A DNA stretch of 64,000 nucleotides from Galaxea fascicularis (taxonomy: Eukaryota > Cnidaria > Anthozoa > Scleractinia > Euphylliidae). The DNA is taken from contig OX419338.1 in NCBI GenBank assembly GCA_948470475.1, positions 11,255,247-11,319,246 on the forward strand, read 5' to 3'. Of this stretch, positions 30,201 through 42,200 are shown piece after piece. The notes beneath the pieces were generated by a model, which saw only the letters and a program-made list of their open reading frames with translations, had not been told where the DNA came from and searched no databases. The position numbers and the translations under genes are program-made. Position 1 is the stretch's first letter, and each line of letters starts with the position of its first letter.

Positions 30201-33200
30201 ACACAAGGAGCAGGACTGGAAATGAGAATTTCTGAAAATGGAAATATGGTAATTTTTGGTTGGACGGGACCGACTGGTCAAAGAGGACAACCTTTGGAGG
30301 TAGACCACTTTGACTGGAAAATTTCCACTTGGACCGACGTGCTCCACTTACTTTCTGACTGGAATTTCAGAAAATTTTGGCATAATGGAAGCACCCTTGA
30401 TCTTTCATTATGCTGTTAATTGTATCAATAACAAAATTCTTGATTCTGATTGGTTGTGCGCACACCTTTTTGTCGCGTAATTGGCGTGCGATCACATGGG
30501 TGTCCAATTACAGGTATCCAATTTCAACTTTTTGTAGTTGGATACCTGTAATTGGACACCTACACCATTCACACATCAATTACGTGCACTTAATCGTATC
30601 TATAACAAAATTCTCGATTCTGATTGGTTCTGCGTGCGCCTATTTGTGGCGTAATTGGCGCGCGATCTCGTGGGTGTCCAAGTACAGGTATCCAATTTTA
30701 ACTTTTTGTAATTGAATACCTGTAATTGGACACCTACGCCATTCACGCATCAATTACATGCATTTTAATGGCTTCCTTCATGATGTTTTCCTACTGTTTG
30801 TAAGATTGTTGGAACATACCACTGACTTTTTCACTCAAAGGAGGTTCTCAAAATCTTCTTAATCTCGAAATTTGTTATTGATATGATTAATTAGTAATTG
30901 GAACTTGTGTCGTACAATTCAGGGAGTAATCATGCTCGTAATTTCAAATCAGACTCACGCTGCGCGCTCGTCCGCTTTTGAAATTACTCGCCCGATTATT
31001 CCCTGAATTGTACTCCACCCGGTCCAATTACTATTACTTACTGGCTTCCTTCATGCTTTCCTATTGTTTCTAAGACTGTTGGAACATACCACTGACTTTT
31101 TCACTCAAAGGAGGTTCTCAAAATCTTTTTAATCTCGAAATTTGTAATAATTTTTAATATTGATACAATTAATGATAATATTTATTTAGTAATTTCAAAC
31201 CAGACTTGTGCTGCACGATTGTCCAATTTTGAAATTACTTGGCTAATTATTACTCCCTGAATTGTACTCCACTCAGTCCAACTACTATTACTGAGCAGAG
31301 AAATCATGACAATGTTTTTCTCATCAGTTGACTGCAAGCATGAGTATACCAATGGCAAAGCCTGGTAAATCAGTGACTTTCCGAGACCCGTTGGCAGATA
31401 AACAAAAATATCCTTCTTTTAAACAATGTATTTGATAGACTCCTCCTGGTGGATTTTCAAACTTTCAAATCCCGCTGAGCATGTATTCCACTGTGTCCGC
31501 CATTGTTGTGCCTGTCTTGGATAATAATTATGCCATTCCTGGGTTTTTCCTTTTTAATTGTCTTTGGCATGTTTATAAGTTTACCATTTTAGCACTTTTG
31601 AGACTTATCTTTTATTTTCATTTTTATGTCCAGTTTGAGTGTCCACCTTTAGATGAAAACAGTGTTGCTATAAAGATCAAGGCCTGTGGCTTGTCTCTAC
31701 ATGACAATAAGGTATTCTGCAAATGAAATAAACTTTACATGTCAGGGCTCAAGACTAACAGTAGCCAACTAGCCATAAACTAGTAAAAATTCCACTTTGG
31801 TTAGTAGGTTTTGCGCATCACTAGCCATTTTGGCCAGAGAAAATGTCAGCACTGGAGGACCAGATGAAATCACCGATTTAAGAAAATTGAGTCAAAGCAT
31901 GCAGAATTTGAAACATCGACTGTTTGTAATCAGCTCATATAATTTATTGCCTTAAGCAAGAACTCTTGATTACTAAAAAGCGAAAGCATGATTGCCATTT
32001 TTGGTTCTTCTTTTCCCTTACTAAAGCAACAAATGACAAACAAACTTCTTGCTGCAAATGAGGTCACAGAAGTCCAGGGATAATGTTTTATGCTTAAAAG
32101 AAGTTATTTATGCTTTTCTCTCAATTGCTTCAAAAAAATTTAAAAAGTCATAGTGATTGAATAATACCTATTTGACATCTATGCCTATGTCTGCAACTTC
32201 CAAATAAAGTCTTAAAGATGGAACGCCATGTATTTTCTTGTTTACGAGAGGTCATGAATCAGTATTTTGGAAAAAAAGGAAAATCAATGTTTTTTGGCTG
32301 GTAGCTGCAAAGTTTTGACTGTGTTTCCATGACAAATTTCTCAAGGGCTTGGAAACTTAGTTTCCACTTTTAAGTTGTTTAATTATACTGCAAGCTACAC
32401 ACAGGCTAGCATTTATTTGACATTTTAGTTCAAGCCCTTTAAAATTAAAATTTTTGTATTTAAACTGCTGTGTTTATAAACTCATCATAGCACTTTCAAA
32501 TGAAGAAGAAACCTATTCTAATAAGCTGATAAGTTCAGTTCTTTCACGTCCTTATTGTGTTTGGGAAAAAGGGTACTGAAACTGCTTGACAGGATGAAGA
32601 ATAAAATAACTAAGAAACAAGTCTGGCTAGTGAAAAATTTTGTTTTGGCTAGTGAAGTAAACGTGTGCACTAACCGCTGGCTTAGTGAGCTGAAAAGTTA
32701 GTCTCAAGCCCTGGATGTTAAAATAATGTTGATATATGTTTCAGTGCACCGTGGAAAACATGTTTGGCTGGGTTGCTTTGCATTATGATTTATCACTTTT
32801 AAAAGTTAACAACTGACATCCTGTCCTTTAACACCTTTTTTGTGCTGGTCATAGTTGAGCTTATATTAATATCAACAATATCTATCCTGTTTTAGATTTT
32901 AGAAGAATTTAACCTGGTCAGTAAAAAGGAGCAACCATTTGGGAGAGAAATATCAGGAATCGTAACAAATGGTACATAGTCACCTGGGCCCAGTTGTTCG
33001 AAAGCCGATTAACCTAATCCAAGATTAAAAATTAATCAAGGAGCTTATTTCTCTGTCCCCAAACGTTGTTCAATGCCGATATTCTGCAAAATTTTAGATT
33101 AGGGAAAGTCAATCCTGAAAAACAAAAAGCAGCAAAAACAACTTTCATCCAATAGTTAAAAACTGAAACCAAAGTTTACGCTAATCCTGGATTATGTTAA

Positions 33201-36200
33201 TCGGCTTTCGAACAACCGGGCCCAGTAGTACAAACACTGACTCTGACAATTACTTTAAGAACTGCACCTAAGTTGATCATACAATACAAGACAAAGTAGT
33301 CCTCTTGTGGTATTACTGTGCATCCATGTTTTTACTATTTTTCCAAATATGTCTTGCATTCAGTGGGATCAGCTGTTACAAGAGTAAGCATTGGTGATGA
33401 AGTTGCAGGTCAGTGAGTCTGTTTGTTGTTAATTGTATCTACATAACAAAATTCTGGCATCTGATTGGCTATCACCCACTATGATTTTTGCCCTGATAAG
33501 ACAGCTAATGTAACTGAACAGTGTGTGCATCATGCCTAAGTAATTGGACAGTATGTGCCGTTACACACACACTGAGAGGGGGCAGTTGCAGTCTTGCAGT
33601 TATTTTCTTTACTATACATTTCAGAGTGAAACTATTTTTTTCCTGTTAAGTTTTTCTCTTATTTCTTTCTTGAATTTTGTCATAGATACAATAATAGGGA
33701 CCTTTTGCAACGACAACGGCAACGAAAATGTCATTTGAAAATGAAACTTCCTGTTTTTGTAACTCTTTCGGGATTAATTTTAACTTGGTTAACTTAAAAA
33801 ATGCTGGTGAACTGTCCATTGTCTACTGTGAATGGTGTTAAAGTAAAGAAAAGGAAAGAAAAATTTGCTGTCATGCGGTCACGTTCTGGTGAAAATTGAA
33901 AATGTAGTCATTTCACGTCGTTGTTTTGGAGATGACGGCAAAGAAATGTACCAAAATGTAAAACGCACATGCAGAGTGATTTTTTTTGCTCATCAAGCCT
34001 ATTGTTGTGGGGCGCTCTTGTTGCCGTAACCGTTGTAGTTGCATAAGGTCTCTAATATTGGTAACAGGACTTTGTGTTGTCCAAATAGAATAATTATTGT
34101 AAGGTCTGTAACAAATCGGACTCCTGCTACGGGGTTGTCCAATTTTGTTAATCACTCATAATATTATGATTACAGACTTAATTGGACTCCACTCAGTCCT
34201 ATTACCATAATAAATTAAGGCTGTGAGAGCCATGATTTTGTAGAGGAACATTTTATAAGATACATAATTTTAAGAAGATGAATTGCATACAATTCATACA
34301 TACAGTACCGTGCAAATAAAATTTATTTCAACTTAAATTTAAGAGTAGCTTTTGCCACCCATGTAACAAACACATCATATTATATTGCTTAACTCATATC
34401 AGTCTGTGTTCAAATGCAGGATTGCTTCCTCTGGATTCAGCATCAGCTGGTTGTGCAAATTTCTGTGTGATGTCACAGTATGATGTAGGTTAGTGTTGGT
34501 GCAGGCATCACAATTGGAGGGATGTTGTATTGTGCTGGTTTTTCTCTCAACTCTCAAACATAACTTGGTGAAGCATGATTTTCCTAGACTTCCCAGGTGG
34601 AAATCTTATTAAGATCTTGTAAGAATCCTGTAAGATTGCAATTAAGATTAAGATCTTGTTTAAGATATCACATCTTCATAAGATCTTAGTACATGTTCTT
34701 AGTCCAATCTTAAAACAAAAATCCAGTGATAATCATTTTAAGATCTTGATAAGATCCTGTAAGATTTTGTAAGATCTTAACAAAATCTTAATAAGATCTT
34801 AATGCAGATCTTAAAATCTTTATTTTAAGATTCTTGTAAGATATTAATAAGATCTAAGTATATATCTTAGTCAATTCTTATAAGAAAATTCAATTCTAAG
34901 GATTTTAAAATCTTGGTAAGATCTTGAAGTAAATCTTAACAGAATGTTAATAAGATCTTTATGCAGATCTTAACATCTTCATGTCAAGATCTGTTGTTGA
35001 TCTGATCTTTGAACTGATGTTCATCTTCATCATCTCAAAGTGATACTCACTTGGACAGTTGGCTTTAGTAAGTTATGATGTGACTCCTGGATTGAGGCCA
35101 TTTAAACTGTGACTTTCAAATAATCCTACACTTATTAAAACTAGCATCCCGCAACCATATATCATTATATGACATGTTGAATTGCATACATGTTCATCAC
35201 ATGGTTCTAATACTAAGAGAACATTTTTATTTATTAATAAATTATTGGCCTCAATATTAACAGCAGATAGATGTTAATGTGTACAACTCATAGTTTTTAA
35301 AGAACACATTGAGCTAAATTAGAATTTCAGGAGGGGTCAGGTGGGGGGGAGGGGGTAAATCAAGAAACCCTCCTTGGAGGGTATGGATATTTTAAGGAAC
35401 CACGAAGCATTGAAATTTTGAAGGTTCCATGGTTCCAGCAAAATACCCAATAGTGAGATGGATTTGTATATTAAGATGTCAATTGTTTTTTTCTCTTATT
35501 CGTAGCTAGAAAACCTGAGAAGGTAGATCACATAGATGCAGCAGGTTGTATTGGTGACGTTGTAAAAGCTTATACAGCTCTTCATTACCAAGCAAGGGTG
35601 TGTGGTGGTGAAACAGTGCTGATATTTAATGGAGCCTCTGTAAGTGCAGTTAGAATCCATTCCAGTTACAAAACAACTTCCTCAAATAAAATGAAGTGAG
35701 CTTAAATGTCTTCCTTTCCACAGGCATTTGGTGTCATGGCAATTCAACTTGCACATATCTGGGGAGCTAAGGTACAAATCAGCAATGTAAATGCTCTGTA
35801 ACATGATGACCTTTTCATATAGAATGACACTTTTTGATACAACTGACAGCCAACCGGTTGGCTTGATTGGATGCCGGTTCAAACTCCGGCCATACCCACA
35901 CTCAGGATTTTAGATAACTGAGGAAATGGTGCTTCCTTTGTAATGACATCTGCAAATGGTTAGACTTTCTAGTCTGCTTGGATAAGGATGATAAACCATA
36001 GGTCCCTCTTCATAATTGATTCTGTGGAACATTAAAGAACCACTAGGGATGTAACAGACCCTGGCTGTGACCACCCCTAGATTTAGTGTCCTGGCCTTAT
36101 CAGACACTTGTACCATCAGCCTCTGGCTTGGGAGATTGGGCAACCACTACCTGTGTACTTGCATTATAAATTACTTTACTTATACAGACTCTCAGCTGAC

Positions 36201-39200
36201 TTACATCATTCTCATTGAAATTTCAAAATGCTGACCTTTTTGTATGGAGAAAGGCTTTATTTATGTTAAACCAGAATCTACAACCAATGCAAGCTATTAC
36301 CATGTTTCCAACTCACAACAATTTATAAAGATTGATGCATTTATAGGTTTTTGCAACAGCATCATCTGAAGAAGAGGTTATATACCTTCAAAGTCTTCAA
36401 CCATCAATAGGTAAGCCAAAACCCGTAAATGTAATAAGGTAAGCCCTTGTGATATCTTTAATATTTTCACTGCAAGTTATTATACCTGCAAAGTCTTCAA
36501 GCATCAATAGGCAAGCCAAAGACTGCAAATATAATAATTAAGCCCTTGTGATATCTTTAATATCTTCACTGAATGCTTATTTTATAAGCATGACATGCAA
36601 TGAAGGAGAGAAAGTCCAGAAAGTCAAACCCTCTCGTAACTTGACCTTAAATGACAGTTCTAATCCATTTATGTTACAACACTATCAATTTGTTCCTTTA
36701 TTTAGCAATTGTGTAAAGTTTCTCAAATGTTTTTTCCCAGTATACAGCACTAAAATGTCTCCCTGTATTTCTGAAGAGGAGTCTTATCTTTTAGTCTGTG
36801 ACAATATGTTCCTGTGTGAATGTTTAAAATGAGATTGTTGTAATAAATATTGTAAATTGGTGTCTATTATCATAAATATTGTACGTTTTGAGTGCATGGT
36901 TGAAATCATGTAGATCATAGGTGTTGAGCTGTGCCCTTGTGTGACGTTGTTTGTACTAATATGTACTTAGAGGGTTCCCTATACTTTTTTCGAAATGGGA
37001 CTATTTTTTTCTTGTGAAACATGATTTAGGTTTTTTATTTATTCATTATTTGTGATTGCCCTCAACACCATTTCTACGTGCACGTGAAAGCAGTTTTTGA
37101 ATTTAGCATGACACATTAATGAAGACTTGAATTAAATGTGATTGGTGGACCTTGTTTTGCGTGAATTAGTTTAAAGTTATTTTTAGCTTTCTGACCCATA
37201 CATGAGAGCATGAGGACAGGATAATGGAAAAGGTGTATGACAGAGAACTGTGTGACAGGAAACCAAGAAATACAACCAAAAAAAAATTGTGACAAAGAGA
37301 TTACAAGAAAAACGAGCTACCTTTACACTCTGGAGTGTAAACAGTCTAAACAAGTTACTCAATGTGGAGCATTAATCCGTGAATCTACTTTACATTTTAA
37401 CGTGAAATGTGAATCACTTGATTTCTATGTGAATGTGAAAGTGAACCAATTTTGGGGATTATCCGTGAAGTGTGAATAGTCTCAATATTTTTATGGTAAT
37501 GCATTTTGCAGAGTGTTATAGGGGACCCTCTACTTACTGGTTCCTGTGTTAATTTTAGAACAATGTAAATCAGTGAATAAAGTAATGTTACCTTTTCAGC
37601 ATGTATTCCTTACACCTTAAACACCTTTTCATGTCCACTTCTAGTAGGAGTGGTGAATAAACACCTCAATGCCTTTTTGCAGCTAGTGTCATAGACTTGA
37701 GGAATCCAAAGAAATCCCTTGTAGATACATGCATGGATGAAACAGGAGGGCTTGGCGTGGACTGTGTAATTGATAATGGAGGTATGCATAAGACATTTGT
37801 TCTAGTTGTTAGAGGCATATGAAAACTTGTGAATCATACGACTCAGTGTGCAGCCACACCAACAGAAGTTCACTGAATGTTAGCTGCAAGTGTTATTCTT
37901 CTTAGGATTACAGAAGTGCTGTGATTAGGTGTTTCCTTAACTCCAAAAAAACCTACTAGGTGTCAGCTCATGGGAGGATCTCTCATATATAATGTTATAA
38001 CATTCATTAAATACAAAAGCAATGCAAACTCCAACTACCGGTAATGTTCTCTTACTAAACAGCTCTTCATCAAGACAATGAAGTAAAAGAACAAGGGAAT
38101 TTATCAGCATTGAGTGTCAAAAATTCACCCCCGTCCAAGCATGATGTGATCTCATGCCTTGCAGTGGCTGGAAGATGGATTACTTGTCATCAGAACTTGC
38201 AGGTCAGTGTGTAGGATGTGGTATTCTTCTTTGGAACCTTGTGAGGGTGTGGAATCCTGTAAAGCTCAATTAGCTTTGCTATTTCTAAGTGGCTGTGCTC
38301 TTTTCTATTGTAATTTTTTATCTCTTGTATTTGTCTACACTGTGTAATTTCCGGGCACGAAATAAAGATTGTTGTTGTTGTTGTTGTAGGAAAACTGCGT
38401 GGATGTTTTGTAGGATTCTTTTGGGGGTATCATTAGAAACTGCACCTGAGAGCTGCTTATCATGATTGGCTGTAAAACTATAATAGCTAAAATCGATGTG
38501 AAAATTGTTGACACATTTACCTTTTTAACCCCCCTATTTTGTCACTTTTTGCCCCCCTCGCTTGCCCTTTCAGCCCCCCTCCCGCCCCCAAACAATGTTG
38601 TGCAGCAATTGCTGTCATCTCGAGGTACAAACAAGCAACATTGGAAGGGGGAGTGGGGTCTTTTTCACAGGTTATTGTGCAATAAAGAGAGTGGTGTTAT
38701 TTGGTGCACTCAAACTACTATTGAAACACAATGTGTCAATTAATAATTTATTATGTTGCCAATTGTAGTTACCTCAACCCTTTCACTCCCCGGACTGACC
38801 AATAACTATTTTTGCCTTGCAACATTATTACATTGTCAAGCAGACAGGTGATTAGAGTAAAGAAAAAATAAACTAGGGGATATTATTAATGTCGATTAAT
38901 AATGCTAATTGAACTGAGTGGAGTGCAATTTGGTCTGAAATCATAAGTGTGATTTCAAAATCAAACAAGCGTTCAGTGCAAGTTTGATTTGAAATCAAAC
39001 TTTCAGACCAAAATTGCATGACACAAAGTTCAATTACCAGTTTATTACACCCATTTTGAAATCACAGCTTTGTTTTGTCAATATTAATATTTATTTAATG
39101 CCCCCTTCAGGAAACCCAGTTTTGAATTTTGATGGGCTGAGAAAATGGTGCAATTTGTGAATAAATTGCACTGTTCAGAACCAATCAGATGGCAAGAATA

Positions 39201-42200
39201 ACCAAAGATTTCAAAATGGCTGTAATAAAACACCAAATTCTCAGAACTGACATTAGAACCTCTGTATGACAGACAGTGAGGCTGCATTCACACTTGGTGC
39301 CAGAGCATAGTGCCGAAGTACAATTCTTGATGGGCACTAATGTGAACACACCTTTTTTTCAAGTACCCTCACCAGAATTCAGGCACAGTGCCCGTGCCTG
39401 AGCACAAGGTCTTGACCTTGTACTTGGGCACTGAACTGGGCACTGATTCCTTGTGTGCACACGTTTTTCGTTAGTGCCCTGGCACTTTACCCACAATTCC
39501 TTGCTAAGCTCAAGGGTGGTCTAGATTTCAAAATGGCATCCAACGGAGTGAATGTGAACATATCAACATATCGGGTACCCAGTGTCTGAACACAGCACCA
39601 TTTTGTGCCAGTGTACGGGCACTAGTGCTTGGGCACCAAGTGTGAATGCAGCCTTAAAAGAATTAACAATGAGATCATGGGAGTGAAAGGTTGTGACCCT
39701 GGAAGAGAGAGTTTAGCTATTTAATAACAACACTGAAATATCTTATGTTTCCTTTAACTGTAGCTGGATCCCCCAGATTCTCAGATGCTTTACCTCAAGG
39801 GAGCTTCAGTTAGTTTTCTTTTCGAACACTCCTGGGTTCTGTCTCGTGGTAAGAGATCGTATTTTTTTTTTGTCAAAACTGGACAGATACCTTGGAAATC
39901 CCGGGGGTGGAGGGGGGAGAGAGCCTAAGTTTTTCAGCAAAAAGTGAAGAAAAATGGGAATTTCAGAAGGAATGGTTGGGGGTTTGAGGGGGTAGGTGGT
40001 CCAGATAAGAAACCTTTCCATAGCAAGTAACAATATTAGAAAGTAGAATGATCACAGTATTATGACAGTAGAAAATTAGCCAGTAGCTAATACTAAATTA
40101 TAAAATAACGGGAAAAAAGTAGAAATTAAAACTAGCCCCCCACCCCCCACCCCCCCCCAAAAAAAAACAGGAAACAAATCTTGTCTAATAATGCTATTTT
40201 TACGCTACCCTCTTTAGGCCAACAAGGACGTTATTTACGTATCCTTTGCAAAGGTGATATCTATATCTGTTAACTGAGACTTCGTACCCTTCCTCGTGTA
40301 GTTCTTAGTGACGCAGGAAGTATCGTTTCTTTCACGAATTCATTGTTCACTGCCAAAAACTCAAGAAAGCCTGCGCGTACTGTCCAATTACACTGTCCTT
40401 TAGGGCTAAAAACATAGCTGGTGATAGCCAGTCAGGTGGGAGAATTTTGTTATAGTTATGATTACATAAGAAATTGTTCATGCATCACTTCAGCTGGTTC
40501 GGTTTTTGGATGAAATAATGCACTAATTTGCTAAATCCAGGCCTTTAAATAAAAAAAACTCCAGTCTTTATGCCAAAGTAGAATTTAGAGACTTCAAGCC
40601 CAAAAAGTGATACACGTCCCTTTTGCAGGAAACGTCGTTGCGTCAAACGTCGTGCGATCACATTAAATGTATCTTTAACTTACTGTAGATATCCTTACTG
40701 ATATCATGGAGAAACTGACAAACTCAGTAATAAGGTAAGAAAAATGAACCCTGGAGTCTGTGACAAGCAAATTGAATAAGTATTTTGGGCTTCAGGGCCG
40801 AGCTGGAAGCATGGTTAGCGCTAACGGGGGTTAAATACCATGACAACCTTATAGGTTTTAAAACATCTTAACCAATGGTTAGCGCTAACCATACTTCGAG
40901 CAACTCGGCCCAGGGTGCTATTTTGGTGTGTTAGCTTTTGAATAGTTCTTGGGTCAGAATTTGCAATCTTTATAAGAACTTCACTTGAGCTCGGCTCTAA
41001 TTACTTGGGGTGCCTGTGGCAGACCACGTTATAAAATCGGTTCGTTTTCTCTATGAATCGACACATTTTTTTTAATTTCAAATGCTTTGTATTGTCCTTA
41101 ACTGCTTAGTGACAGCCGCAAACAACAGTGAAAGCATTATGTTTGAAAGTATTCATACTCTGCGATTTGATTACGTCATATATAAAAATATTGAGGATCC
41201 GTTACAAGGATTCATGATAAGAAATAAGTATAAGCGTTCTCTGGTAAAAAGTTTTAAAAAGACTATGAGCTTTCGACAGACTGAACTGCTGTCTTCAACG
41301 GATAAAAACGTTTTTATCCGTTGAAGACAGAAGTTCAGTCTGTCGAAAGCTCATAGTCTTTTTAAAACTTTTTACCAGAGAACGCTTATACTTATTTCTT
41401 ATTTACGTCATAGCCTGAAAGTATTTTTATACCCTGCGATTTGATTGGGTTGTGACGAGTTATCACGTGCAAGGCATTAACCTGCAAGAGAACATGACAA
41501 AGGTGAAATGACTGCGAAAGTTTATCCGCATGTGACTTCTGCTTGCTGCAAGTCCCACCAAGGGAGAACTTGAGAGATGAACCGTTCTGCTTGTGAGCTG
41601 AACTGTGAATTATTGGATAGGGTGATCGAAGTAACGTGTTCACAAATCAAAAGTTTTCGGAGTAAACAGTTAACATTAAAACGTATCCTCGTTCTTGTGG
41701 AGAATATTATTTACATAAAATGCTTCGCGCGTTCCGCTTTTTTATAGAAAATGAACCGCATTCTCCTTTTCAAATAACTTGCAAGATTGAATTGATTATT
41801 GAAATATTTCAACACAGCTTCATTTGAAATCTACAATTTTGACGACTGCTAGTTTGAACCAACTAAGGTGACTCGTTAGATTATTTGCTATCAAAAAGTA
41901 GAAAACTCCCCACGCAAACTAGTCGCAAATAGAAACGACATCTCCCTGCAGTGAGTCATCAAAAATAACCTTTCCATCAAATAGTGCATCCCACGTAAAC
42001 GCCAACAGGTGTCTTGTTCAGCTTTAAACTGAACTCCTCGATGCTCAATACCAACCACATGTGCTGGATGAACAAAAGACCGAAATTACTGTACAAGCAA
42101 GCAGAACAGGGCGACTTGCTTGCATACCATCCAGTAAAGGAACTATTGAAGACGATGACCCCGAAAACGAAGGTCTTGCCTCAACCAAATATAAGCACAT

